Assembly: GCF_000208745.1 (NCBI RefSeq) | Contig: NC_030856.1 | Coordinates: 5,355,376 to 5,419,375, forward strand | DNA: 64,000 nt | Source: Theobroma cacao | Taxonomy: Eukaryota; Streptophyta; Magnoliopsida; Malvales; Malvaceae | Direction: 5' to 3' | Part shown: in pieces, positions 22,469-35,549 of the stretch | Layout of the letters: every line of letters begins with the position of its first letter | Position numbering within the stretch: position 1 is the first letter of the stretch | Made by a program: the position numbers and the translations under genes | Notes under the pieces: generated by a model | Seen by the model: only the letters and a program-made list of their open reading frames with translations | The model's database searches: none | Told to the model about the DNA's origin: nothing

Positions 22469-25400
22469 ATGTCCAGAGGAACAGAAAAGCTAATAAAGAG
22501 TGTGAAGCAATTCGCAGATAACCAATACAAGTTCTTCACAACTAGATATGGGCAACAAGTGATTGACATTTTGGAGTTTCCTATAAAAGTAGTGCTCTCT
22601 CCTTTCACTCTTGCCTTTGACATTGCTGGCTCCGCTCCTCGTGGCTTTGGCATCCCTGAGTTTATCTCCAAGCTCTCCTACACTTCTGTCTTTGTAAGTT
22701 TTTCCTTTGTCAGGTCTAAGTCTTTTGCTCAAATGGGTTGTAACTTTTTTATTCCTTTTGTTGGTTGGTATGTTCTTGTTTGTTATAATTGCAATTTGCT
22801 GAAATGGGTAATTGTGCAATCTGTTAAAGTTTTGAGCTTTTTGTTGAAAGTTGTTTTTTTTTTTTGTCTTTTTTGGTGCTCAAAATTTGATGGTATCTGT
22901 CATTTTTGTGAAACAAGTAGTTGGGTCTTTGCTAATTGCCACTTTGTTTATTGGTTTATTGCTGAGTGATGTTCTATTGAAAGATGCATTTGAGTTAAAA
23001 AATTAGTGCTCATAAATTTCAATTTATTTAGTGTCCGTTTTGAGTGGTACTAATCACCTGATGAATTGGTGGCTTAGTTTTTGACTTGTTTACCTGATGG
23101 TTCTTTTAACTTTGACATTTTCGACATAATATATGGTTGAACTTCTGTATGCTTACATTACTTTAAGTTTTTACATTTCAAAGATTAAGCATTTACAATG
23201 AAACTATAGTGTCTAGTTGCCGTATATTCCTTATAAATGCTAAATTCTGAAAGGGCATAGAAACAACATGCTGTGTGCTCCATTGACCGTGTGCATCAAA
23301 TGTGCCCATGTTGGTTGTTCTTTTAATGATTTACCGTTCTAAAGGTTAGAGAAGGGGTAGCCTGACTTCATTGGTTTTAATTCTTTTTTCATGGGTTGAT
23401 TGCAGGCTATTGCTGCTTTAGGAACCTATGATATTGCATTAGAGCTGGGAAAGAAGGTGATATGTCAAAGGTGCATTTCAGTATTCCTTCAAAGTTATAT
23501 TTTGGATACTGCTCATCATTAATTAAATTCTAATTTCATAGAACTTGTGGCATCTTAATGTGCTACTCCAATTTTACTGTTACATAAGTTGGATTCTGGA
23601 TTATTTTATCCTTCTACTTTCTTCTAAAGAGATGAAGAAGAAAGAAAACATTTTACACTTGAGATTTATTATATCATGTGGAGAATATCAGTTCTGATAT
23701 TTTTGTTAAAGCAAAGACTATTTCAACTTTTTGGTGTATGTTTAATATTGATTGTTACTAAAGAAACACTAAACTTTTGGCACACACATCAACTGTGTCA
23801 TTTATCACTTTGTTGAAGTAGATCTGACAGAAAATTAGAAGCCAACTTTTGTTTAAAAGCTTATGTACACATGATTTATTTCTTTACCTTTTTTCCACAA
23901 CTCTCTTGAAGTTTCAGAAATGATTATTACTAGCTTGTTGTGTTATCAATAACTTGAAATTTGAAATGTAACTTTTAAATGAAATGCCTTCTTACACGAG
24001 ATTGGTCTGTCAAGTTCAGGAACTGTCGAACCTGCAATGGATGGATGGCTTTGCGGTGTACTATGTGCAAAGGATCAGGGAAGGTGCACTACCAAGTGAA
24101 AAATTACACCTTGAGAAGGTAGATTAACCTCTGGTCACTGTTTTCAGACTGTACACCTGTAACTATATCTTCTCCTCATTTCTTCCATGGCATAGACCAT
24201 ACAAAAGAACAAGCTTATTGAGCTTGGGTACAATAGAGTTTCTTAAAGATGTTCAGTCCACAAGACACTAGGGTCTTAGGCTTGGGTGGTTAATATTTGG
24301 AGGTTGAATTGCTTTATGATCTTAGCTGACTTTGTTTAGGTCTTCAATCCTTAATCCAGCTCAATTATGGTTGTTTTATTATTTAATCGTGAATATTCTC
24401 TCTGAATCTCCTGCAGTGGGGAGAAGGCAACTGCAGAATGTGTTGCAGATGCTATTGCTGATAATCGAGCAGAGCTGGTGCACCTTCCATCCTCTATTGA
24501 TCTTAATACACCATTGCCATCTAAAGACTGCCCAACTTGTGATGGAACGGTGAGTCTTACATATCTGGGCATATTGCATTTAGTTGCTGAAAGTCTTTCC
24601 TGTTCAATTCTACTATCATCCTTCATTGCTGAGTTCTTTTAACTGGAAAGTTTTGAGTTTTGATCCTTGGGTGAAACATGTGTAATTTGCAGGGAGTAAT
24701 GCACTGTCCTGAATGCAAGCACAAATTACAAGTCAGGATCTCTGCAGATGATGTGAGTTGCTCTGTTTCTGTTTAGTCTATGGTATGCTTTGCATTTGAC
24801 ATTATGTTCTCCTATCTTGAACAAAAAAGACATTGTAAATTTCTTTGTGATCAACTGGCTTCTGTCTTTATCACTATCTTGAAACATAGAATCAATTGCA
24901 ATGACTATCTAGAACCATTATGCTTTGACAATTTGTTGCATGATATATCTCAATGCTAGAAAGTGGTTCACATTGCCCTTTTCTTTTAACTCAAGCAATA
25001 TATGCTTTGAGAATATGACCAGGTTTTGTTGGGGACATGCTATGGCTTTAATTACCTGTCATGTTTAATATATTATTGTCCCTTTTTGTTAAGGGAAGAA
25101 GGCTGTTATGCTGTAATTAACTTTTCCTTAAAAGTCTTATTACATTAGATTTTTGGCTTGAGATGCTATATGATGCATATTGGGATGGGATACCTTCTGA
25201 AATATTTTAAAGATACAATAATTAATCAATAAATTAACCAAAATACACCTGTAATACAAAATGTCTAAATAAAGGTTCAACTTTGATCAGAAATAATCTA
25301 AAAAGTAGCACCAGCTTGGAGATAAGAATTTTTGTTTTGGCCGGTTTAGATCTTAGAGTTTAAACCATGTGCAAACTGTATTAAAGATATGGATGAAGAA

Positions 25401-28400
25401 ATTTTGGAGGATACGGGGTTTGTGCATTAGACTATAAGCTTTTGTTTTTTTTTTTCTTTTTTTCCCCCTTCTACTTTTGTAATTGATTGCATATCTTTGA
25501 AACATTCAACAACTCTTGTTTTAAATGTTATTCACTTCTACTAGTGTTGTAATTTTCTTGCTTATTTCATGCTAAAGTTGCCCATCCTTAAATTTGGTGT
25601 GCTTTTTGTAGATAATGGAACCTCCATGGAAAGCCTATAATATCCTAAGGAAGATGGACTATCCATATGAGGCAAGTATCATAACTTATCGCTCCTTATT
25701 TGTTCTTTTCAATGTTAAAGGTCGCGTAGGGCATTTCTATATTATTAAATAACTGAATTGCTAAGGGGAAGAAAATAAATATAACATCTCATGGTTCTCT
25801 ACAATCATTAATAAATTCATTACAATACCAACAGAGTCTTATTTCTGTTTTTAAACTCATATGCCATATTTTTTATATATCTAAAGACTCAAGATCCTAG
25901 AATTTGTACGTAGATGATTACTTGTCATATAGTTTACATTCTTTTTCTTATTTAATTTGATATTTCTTGGTCAAATTTACTGTTTCAGCACATAGTTCAC
26001 AGCATGAAAGACCCCAGCATTGCAGCATTTTGGTTGCTTACGCTGCCTCAGATTGTGGGTGGATTTGACTATGATGATGATGTGAAGCAGAAAATTTGGT
26101 GGCAATACAAGGTATAGGTGTTTATGATCTCACTACTTGTCTATGATATCGTTTGTAATCCTGGATAATTAATGGATAGCCATTTATGAGATTAATAGTG
26201 AACAAAATTTGTTAGAAGTCAATTTTACATAATAAATAAGAGATATAGGTATGTATGATCTCACTACTTGTTTGAAATTTATCTTCTTATTACATGATGT
26301 TTACTTTTAGCAGTCAAAGAATCTTTTATTGCATCAAATGCAGTTTGTTTAAAAGGAACTTCTGCTCTTGTAATTGCTTGAGTTTCTCTTGGATTTAGGA
26401 ATCTATGCGGTATGATCAACTTCGAGATGTGGTGGCCAAGCGAAATCCTGGCTGGGAGCACTTGCAGGAAGTAAGATAATGATTTTATTTAATGTAATCA
26501 TTAAATTTTTTGGTAGCATGTCTGTGATAACTTTTATGAGCAAAACATGCATGATATTGTTTATGAGATAAATCATGTGTAAGAAAACAGAAAGTCTTTG
26601 TTTCTATATGTTTTCCTAAGGGCTTGTTTGGGTGTAGAAATGCTTTCATATGTTCATTTTCCATGAAAAGATGGGGGGAGAGGTGGGGGATCTTCTTGTT
26701 ATTTTCACTTTTAGCCTCTTTGCCACCTCATCCTGTGAAAGATTTTACAAGTTTTGATGAGCCAAACGTGTTTCATTTAGTTTGCCATTTTCACTAGAGT
26801 TGGAAGAGAGAAGTATTGAAATTATTCAATGACCAAACAGGCTTGGTATATTGCTGAATTGATTATTTTGGGGGATCATACCTAGTGGAGTTCTTTTGAT
26901 AACTCTCCACCAAGTTGGTGCTCTATATGGTTCATACTTACAAAGTACATATAAGTCCTTTTATTTGGAAAGTTGATAATGTGAATTAATTTGACATTCA
27001 CAGGCCTTGATTGCCATAGATCCTGTCCGTGCTAGAGATGACCCTGTTGTAGTGAAAAATATCCCTTATTACAAGGCCAAGAAGGCATTGGAGGCAGAAG
27101 TGATGAAACTTGATCCTCCTCCACGGCCACAGAATTGGGGTGTGAGTATCCTCTGTTGTCATATTACATAATTCATATATTTGATCTGTTTGAAACAATT
27201 GTGGCAATAATAGGACTAACTGCAGAGTGTTTGCAGAAGCTGGACCTTCCCCTAAATGCATCTTCCTGGAGTGAAGACGACCTTAAAGATCCAGCAAAAC
27301 TGTATGAAATGACTGTTCTTCTTAATGCTCAAAGAGAAATTGCTGATAAACTTTTAGATACTCAGTGGGAAACAAAATGGCGTCAAGAGAAGGTTTGTAA
27401 CTTCTGATTGATTCCTTCTAAAAAAAACCCTGTGTGGTATGTCAGAAATTCAATAACGACATTTATGATTTTTAAAATAGTTAATGTTTCGTAGATAATG
27501 GTTCTTCAATGGCCTCTTTACTACTGAAAGACTTGAAAAGATAAAAAGAGAACCCTATAAGTTTTTGTGATTTGTTTGTTGAAAAGTGGAATGTTGGATT
27601 TAAATTGCTTCAGTTGGGACCTTAAGGTTTTTACCCAAAGGCAAGGTGATCTCCTGCACTCATGCACATGTACCTGTACAAACATCCATGTGCCTTGCAC
27701 ATGCTCACAATCACACACACACATGCACATGCATGTTGCATGCTAAACTGTGAAATTGTCTGCAAGTGCATAGAGAGGAAAGAATCCATAAAGTTGGCAG
27801 AATTGTGTTATGTAAAATATGCCTCTTAGAGGAGCATGTGGTTAACAGAAAACAAACAAATACATTTAACTTGTGTATTTCAATTGCCTTTCCTCATTTT
27901 CTCTTAAAACTGCTTTCTCCATTGCTACAACTGATTCAATCTATCTTGTTTTATTGGTGTACTTACTGTCAAAACCAATATTTTTTTGTTCATGGTTTTC
28001 TGATATTTGATTTTCAGTTAAATGAGATGTTGGAGGAGAAGGTGCGTCCATACATTCAGAACATTGATAATAGTCTCCTTCCTCAGCCAATTGTAATACA
28101 ATCCCAAAATCGAAATCAAAAGGTTCGAAGTTTTTTACTTTCTATGCTTACAAATGTAGTGTAATGGTCATTTTTATGCTCCTTAAATGGCCTGTTTTAC
28201 ATTCTTTTGTCATTGGTTGAATTCTAAAGTTGATCCCTCTATTATTTCATTTCAGTGGTTTAAGTCCCTCTACCTCAATTTTAATAAATTTAATCTTTAC
28301 ATTTTATTGAAAGTCAATTTAAGAACAATTGATAACGACATTAAAATTATGTCATTAATTTCGGCCATATGGCAATTTTTGTTGATTACTTGACATGAGA

Positions 28401-29509
28401 ATTTGAATTTTTTTTGGCCACATGGCACATATTTGCTCAGAAAAGAAACCATTCATTTTAAAATATAATAAAAAATTGTTTAATTTAGAATCTAAAAAAA
28501 TAATTATTATGTAATCGAAGTAAAATGTGATATTTTTAGATTGATATTTGTCCCATGGTCAAAAAATTAATTAATCTCATCATATCATGTCATTACTAAA
28601 TGCCATGTCATACAAATTAACATTAAACTTTTAACTCTGTTATTAGTTGTCCTTAAATTGATTCTTAATAAAAGTGTAGGGATTAATTGAGGTAGAGAGA
28701 TTAAAATTATTCAATTGAAATAAAAAGGGACCAAATTCAAATTTCGACTTTTATCATTTCATATAAGGTTCTGTTTGCTTGGTCATCATAAAATGATATA
28801 TTAGTCATGGTTCTATGCTAAGAAATAAAAAACTACAAAAGATTGCTACTTGGACTGTGGCATTGCTTATGTTCGTGAATTTTTCCATTTCCATTTTATT
28901 CTGCCATTGCATTGCATGGATGCTCTAAATGTTGCTTTCTGTATTAGTGGTTTTTAAGTTGATTTCTTGTCTTCAAGATGGAGCTTTTCAAAGTAAGATG
29001 TCTCCTTGGAGCTGTGTGACCTATATGATTCTATCCTTATTGTAGCACATATTAGATATATATTTTAGGAGATTTTGTAACTGCTAATATGGTAGAAGGT
29101 CATTAAGCATGTGGACCAGTGACTAAGGCCTGGGTTTTTAGACGTACCGTATGGAAGCAAGAAGGAAGATATATAATAATTTTATGGGCTTAGTTTTTGA
29201 GTATTCCCAATTTCGGACCTACATGATATTAGATTCTTTATGTTGGACATTGGCCTAGGAACAATTTTGTCTTACACTGGATATATATTCAATGGTAGTG
29301 CATTCACAATCTATGAATGGTTTACATTTAGTTGCTATCCTGGAAACCTTATTTTGGTGATAGTGAGCCCAGTTTGATAGAAATCATTAAGCTTCAACAT
29401 GTGAAGTCTTCGACTTTGCAGTGTTTCATTTTAATCGCAAGCTGTTAATGTTGGTAACTTGTGTTCATGTTGCAGAGGGCTAGGCGAAGGAGATGGTTAT
29501 TTTTCTAAA
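22469..29509 (+). CDS. Plant DnaJ-type CXXCXGXG zinc-finger protein (possible embryo-defective homologue)
   Basis: Twelve exons join in frame to 422 aa: 22469-22693, 23406-23470, 24020-24118, 24417-24549, 24693-24752, 25612-25671, 25989-26111, 26399-26470, 27004-27141, 27237-27392, 28018-28122, 29477-29509. The start is the only in-frame ATG (MSRGTEKLIKSVKQF). A hydrophobic region near residues 30-95 (FPIKVVLSPFTLAFDIAG, SVFAIAALGTYDIALEL) may touch membranes. Four CxxC pairs like the DnaJ zinc finger follow: Cys99/102, 110/113, 168/171 and 179/182. The C-terminal half is soluble and charged and ends RARRRRWLFF. There is no J domain. Similar single-copy plant proteins are, from memory, organelle proteins needed for embryo development; function here is not established. 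Intron 6 uses a GC donor. Confidence 0.85.
25672..25677 (+). promoter_or_regulatory. Non-canonical GC splice donor (intron 6)
   Basis: The exon ends TATGAG and the intron starts GCAAGT, the classic strong GC-AG donor context. The acceptor is TTTCAG before CAC at 25989. Using the nearby GT in GTATC instead would shift the frame, so the GC donor is the only one that keeps the conserved reading. Confidence 0.8.
28227..28740. mobile_element. Foldback/MITE-like element with ~100-bp inverted ends, in the last intron
   Basis: The left end reads GTTGATCCCTCTATTATTTC and continues through TCCCTCTACCTCAATTTTAAT. The right end, reverse complemented, reads TTTGGTCCCTTTTTATTTC and continues through TCTCTCTACCTCAATTAATC. 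The match runs for roughly 100 bp with mismatches. The interior has no coding capacity. The element lies in intron 11 of the DnaJ-zinc-finger gene. Confidence 0.7.
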
Positions 29510-32500
29510 TCATTCCACCCATCTTTGTATCTGGTCACCACATTGGCTATACTTCTCCCATTTTCCATGTTGTATATTTTTATTTAGGCATGAAAGTTAT
29601 ACTATGCTTTTTCAAATCCCAAACCATTGATTATTGTTTTTAATGTAATGAGTATTGCTTGCCCCTTACAATAAGCATAGGGATATGTAGAGTCAAACAT
29701 GGTTAAGGTTTCGTTCCAAAAACCAGTCTTTTTCTACATGGGAAATAATTAAAATGACATGTTGAATCGGTCCATTTGGATTTTCTGGATTGGTAGTTGT
29801 TCCAAACCTTTATTATTAAGGTAAAGAACGTGCTTGACAAGATGAAAAATGCAAGTGTGAATAAAAGAACAAAAAAAATGGAACTTTTCTTTATGATGCA
29901 GAAGGTTAAGGCAGAGGTTGGAGAAGATAGTTTTTGAGTCGAAGAACGAGGTTTTCAGACAGTTGATGAGTCCTTACTCACTAAGCTAAAAATGTCTTCC
30001 ATGGGGTCAATAGAGAGATGTAGGTCTACCCTTTCTTTTAAGTTATTACGACTTGACTCAACCTACTGCAAAACCAATTTTTGAGTTAGAAGTATGAGTT
30101 TTTCTATCTACTTGATGATTGATAACGAAGGGGTTGGCCCCAATCAACTTGGGATGGAACTTCCAAGAAATGATCATCTAGACAAAGCAAAACTGTAAAA
30201 AACTCCAAGCTTGGGCTAATGGTTACGCCTACCCTTGGAACAAAGAGTCAGCCTCATTCAAGTCTTTTTCCTTAGTTCTCCTGTTTATCTGCCCGCTTGT
30301 GAAGTTCCTGCATGCAATAATTGAAGGAGATAAAATTCTTACATTTGTCAAAAACACAAGCAGGGAATAACTGGTCAGTTTTGCCGACACGATGGCAACA
30401 GGGCCAATCACATCACTTTATCTAATCACGTTCAAATCAATAAAACTTTTGAATAATTCGAAAACAATATTACAGAAGCTTTGTTTGGCTCCATCTTTGG
30501 CCTTTCTCTTACCAACAAGCTATTTGTTTCCACACGATTTCCATGAAATAAGCTACTTTTTCTGATGTTTCTTATGGCTCGCGTCTTCTGGCAATGGCTG
30601 TAGATTTTGTTTCTTTTCTGGTGTTCTTCGTTTGCTTGGGGCTTGTTCTGCTGTTCCTTGGTCTGTTTTTATGTCTTCCTCTAGATTGAGTCTTGGTGTT
30701 TTATATCGATTGGATTGGTTCTGTGTTGGGTATCTGTTTTGTTCCTAAATAGAGAACTTTATGTTCCTTTTCCTTATTAATAAATTTATTATACTTTTCA
30801 AAAAAAAAGAAATCAATAACAAAATCAAAAGTAGTGCACAAGAGCATAATTAAATTTAGGAAACAAGACGACTACAAGAATCATAAAAGATGGACCACTT
30901 ATGAAGACACAAGTTACATTTTCATGATGTGTAATAACAATTGGTAACAATTGCTCAATGCATTTTAGAAGGCATTAAAACAAAAAACAAGAAAATTGCC
31001 CTAAGCTACATCTATGTGATGCCAAGAACAAAGCCTAATTAAATATAGACAAATGAAAGTAATTGTTGGGTTTTAGATTGTCAATCCATACAAAAAAGGC
31101 ATCATTCTCCAACAAAAAGGTGAGCAATCTTTCCCCTAAAACCAAACACATAATCAAACTTCTCTCAACAAAGGGTAGACAAATACGGTGAACCCAAATA
31201 AAACGATGTCAGCGGTAGACAAAATAAAACCCAAAGGAGCCATAAACACCAAAATTTATACCAAATAAGTGAAATTACATCATATTCTTTGGACTAACTT
31301 GTTGATTCCCTCTTTTGATTCTTTTCCCTATCAAATGTTCAATCTTTGCTTGCAAAAAAAAAAAAAAGTCTTTCTCGATTCTTCCTTCTAATACTTTTCC
31401 CTATCTTCAATGTCCGATTCAAACGATTCTCCCTCTTTGGATTATTTTTGTTAACTTGGTTTAATTTAATTTAGGGTTAGTGTGTTTTTAAGGTAAAATT
31501 TGAAGTGTTTCCAAATTTAATTTTTTTCAACACCAGCAATTGCTACATCAACATCTGCCACGTCAACACAAACTTGTGATTTGTTTAGTCAATGCCACAT
31601 TAATATCATCACCTCACTTCGACACATAATCAACGCTACATCAACTTAATCAAAATACCATATCAATATACTTAAACTGTGAGAGGGTTAAGAATTGAAT
31701 TGACACAAATTATTGTATAGGAATTAAATTTATACTTTTTGTAGAGTATAGAGACTAATTATACTCATCAGCTTAGCTAAAATGCCATGTCAGTATATTT
31801 AATTGTTAAATGAAAGGGGTTTTACGTTAGGGAAAAGTTGGGTCCATTTTCATGCCATTTGCCATGATCTCATGCTTTTACCCAAAAGATAACTTGTGAA
31901 ATAAAGGAAGACTTAACTTAAAATTCATAACATCTCTTACTAATGTGAGATCTATAACACTTAAATGACAAACAGAAATCAAAAAATGATTCAAACTTTT
32001 GTAAGTACTATCATACAAACATTAATAAATCGGATCTCATCAAAACTCTGCAATCAAAATGTTTTTGGATGGAAGTAGTTTGAGAAATCCTCATTTTACA
32101 CCCCTTTTGACAAAAAGAAAAAAATATTACATTAAAAAAAACACTCTATTAGCGTTAGAGTGATTGTTTAATAACAAAAGTTTTCCTAAGTGAATAAAAA
32201 ATGATGTAATTACGCAAATATAATTATTTTGAAAGTGGTGTTGCTTCAAAATATGTTGGTCTCTCTATTAAGAAAATAAAAACCTATCTAGTAATTCCTA
32301 TTTAACGAAGAGTTATAATTTTGAAAATATAATAACTATAAGTTGAAAAATTGTAAATTAGTAATCTTCTTAAAGTTAATTTTTAATAGATAAAATTCAA
32401 CCTTTATAAATTGAAAAAGAAAACCCTTTATATCAAAAGTTGTCTTGTCAATTTGTTGACGTGGAAGTTTTACGCGGGGAGAGGAGTCTTCTCGACACTT

Positions 32501-35500
32501 CCTTCTTTGTATTCTTCGATTAAGTTAGAGACAATGATGCGACTGTACATAAACAAAGATAATGTCATGACAATGATTTTTTTTTTGTTTTTTTGTTTTT
32601 TTGTTTTCTCTCTCTACAATGTGAAATTTATCACTGTTCTCAATTATTTTTAAATCCAGTTTAATAAAAAATGTCAAAATTAAATTATTAAATTAAAACA
32701 AAAAACTAAAATCCCTAAATTAAGACACCAAATTACTTTTCTCATTAATAGAGGTTTCCAATCCAAATGGGATCTTGATAAGCGGAAGAATGTTTATATT
32801 TTTATATTTTTTAAATATTATATTTTATTACAAATAAAATATTGATGAGCATTAAGTGAAGGGCATGTGAGTGGAAAAAGGTTAAAGGAAGCACAAGAAA
32901 ATTTGTCATGGATTGGTGCTCGATCGAATGTATTCCATTTGAAGGCAATGATACTTTAACAATGAAAAGGACTTTGATTATCTTCTAATAATAATTACAC
33001 CACAGCAACAACAAATTAAAAAAAAAAAGAAAAAGAAAGGAGAATGTTGCTTGAGATGGAGATGTGAAACATAAATTCCAGTGTGGGTCTCTCTTGCTTT
33101 TACTCGTTTGGTAGATAAAGTCTTGTTGTTTTAACCATCATCATGGAACTTTGACAGATGATCAAGCCAAGAATATGTTGGTTTTATGGGGTTTGAATGG
33201 GCGGTAATTTCTCTTAAAGGTGGTTTTCCAAATTTTTTGGTTCTTGGCCATGTACCTCCAACTATCACCTGATGAATGCTTTCTAGGTATAAAGAAGATG
33301 AAGAACAAATCCTTAGTCTCTTTGATGGAGGAATGGAAAAATCTAGTGAAAAGTTTAATTCTTATGAGGAGATTGAACAAGAGTTCAGGTTCGGAAAAGA
33401 TGACTTAATTTGGATCAATCATGCTGTTGATGGGGCATAAAATAGATCAAGGCCTAAGTTCAAATGTTTACTTATATGGGAAAGACATTTTTACATTAAT
33501 TCAGATTTTCTTCGATGTGGATATTTCTGTTTCGAATTTATATTTTTAATTTAAAAAATATATTTATTAGATGAAAGAAAATTTTTTATTTATATACTTA
33601 AAAGATCTATTCTGTCTCTCTCTAATACTTTGGAATGCCGACAAGTTATTTATTTTCATTTTCTTATATCTTTCGTACGGCTTTTAATTTCCAACCGACT
33701 GTGTTTATGGCTCATAACTCTTTTAGTGTGCCCAGTCAACAAAGTTTGTCCAGAAGACTTGCAAAGACAAACCCCCTCCTTCAGAGAAGCTACCCGGACG
33801 CCTATTTCACTTCTTGAACATTCCCCAGACTCGATCATTAAGTCAGTCAATGCTGGAAATTTGCAGGAAGTGTTGTATGGGCTTCATTCCCTCCTCCATT
33901 GACCCCAACAAATTGAAGAATTCAAGCATGTTTTTTGTGTACAGAAAAGTGCAGGTATAACTACCATTATGATTAGTCCATCAGCCTAAAAGGGAAGATT
34001 TTGATTGTTTAGGTAATTAATCAAGAAGAAGTAAATGTAAAAATTGATGGTTAAATCAAACCAAAATAGGGTCATAAAAGATTTGTAATTATGTCAATTT
34101 AATGGCATTTAATAGAATTAAAGTAAAAATAATTTTCATTTGACATTGAATCTCTGATTTTATGCATGAAATCTTGAACTACACGTAGATGACAGAATCA
34201 ATTGGCATAATCAAGGCCTGTCGGCTTTAAATAATTTTTAACTGAGTGCATAAATAGAGGGAAAAATCAGATTGGTGATGCACTTTTAATAAATAGTAAA
34301 ACCCTTAATTCACAGTTTTGTTTTGGTACATAAGTGAATATGTTCAGAAAATAAGTGAATCTTTGATATTTTGGAAGGGCAAAGCTGACTCTTTCTTGTT
34401 AGGAATGTTAATAAATTATTTTCTTTAAAAGGAATGGTTGATTGAAAGATGTAGAAACCATACACATATATATGAAACACTTATTAGCTAATATTTAAGC
34501 TATTGATTAAAATTTATTTTTTAGATACTTGAACTTGAATCTTATTATTTGATAAGGTACTTTAACCCTATTATTTGATAAAGTACCCGAACTCTATAAA
34601 TACTCAATTAAACTTTTTAATTGTAATTCGAATTCGTATTAAAATATTCTAAATACTACTTGTTAAACACCTTATTAAAATAAACTTAAAATCAATTTTA
34701 TATGTACATTATTAATAAAAATTAAATCAATAAATTAAAAATTACTTCATAAAAAATAAATTAAAATTTAAAATCATACTTAAAACAATTAATGAATTTT
34801 AATATATTAACTTACATATAAAACTAAAATTTTGCTACTAACTAAACCCTACTCGAACCTATGACGAATAGTAATTTTACTACTTGAACTTATAATGTAC
34901 CTTAATCTTACTTAATCGGGTCAGTAATGCAAGATACATGATTACAAGGTACCTATTAACATCCTTAGGATTGGATGTTAAAATATCATAAAAAATACAA
35001 ATAATTAACAATAATGTCATATTAAATGTCCGTCAGAGATTTAAATGTGTCCAATTATAATTTACATGGTAAAATCTTTTATTTCTAGGAAAAACTATAA
35101 ATTAATGAGAGAATCATTTGCAACCCAAAATAAGTATTTAGCAAAAAAAGAAAAAAAATAAAGGAAAAAAGAGCTTTGATACTTTTCATTTTCTCAACAG
35201 AGAAATGAATGATGAGTATGACATAATTAAATTGCATTCCCATTTCTCAATCGCAACTTCCTTATCTCAACCGTACGATTACGTTTAATAGCCACAAATC
35301 ATGAAAATGTTACAAAAAGATTAAATGGTTCTCAGAACATATAATAGAAGGCAAATAAGATAAAGGAGAAGCAAAATTAGAACATAATACACGGAAAATA
35401 TAAGGTTTAATCTCTAAATATGTTCATTAAACATCATAAAATTAATAAAAAACATATGATAATAGCTAAGATTTAAAAAAAAATCAACTATAAAAATTCC

Positions 35501-35549
35501 CATATCAAAAACATTAATTTTTAAACCTTCACTAAATTATTCAATATTC
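29510..35549. other. Gene-poor AT-rich intergenic region
   Basis: No confident gene was found over 6 kb. The first part must hold the 3' UTR of the upstream gene. A segment ending in an A run near 30800-30809 looks like a transcript or LINE 3' end. Coding-like fragments without recognisable family lie at 33130-33950. The rest is AT-rich with short A and T runs. Several A/T blocks such as 34480-34960 may be decayed transposons, without clear ends. Confidence 0.5.
30480..30809 (+). mobile_element. Possible 5'-truncated LINE 3' end or retrotranscript
   Basis: A T/G-rich stretch ends with CCTTATTAATAAATTTATTATAC and then CTTTTC plus nine A. Plant LINE 3' ends often have this layout of a T/G-rich tail, an AATAAA-like signal and a poly(A) run. 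No coding part or target duplication was found, so the call is weak. Confidence 0.3.
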
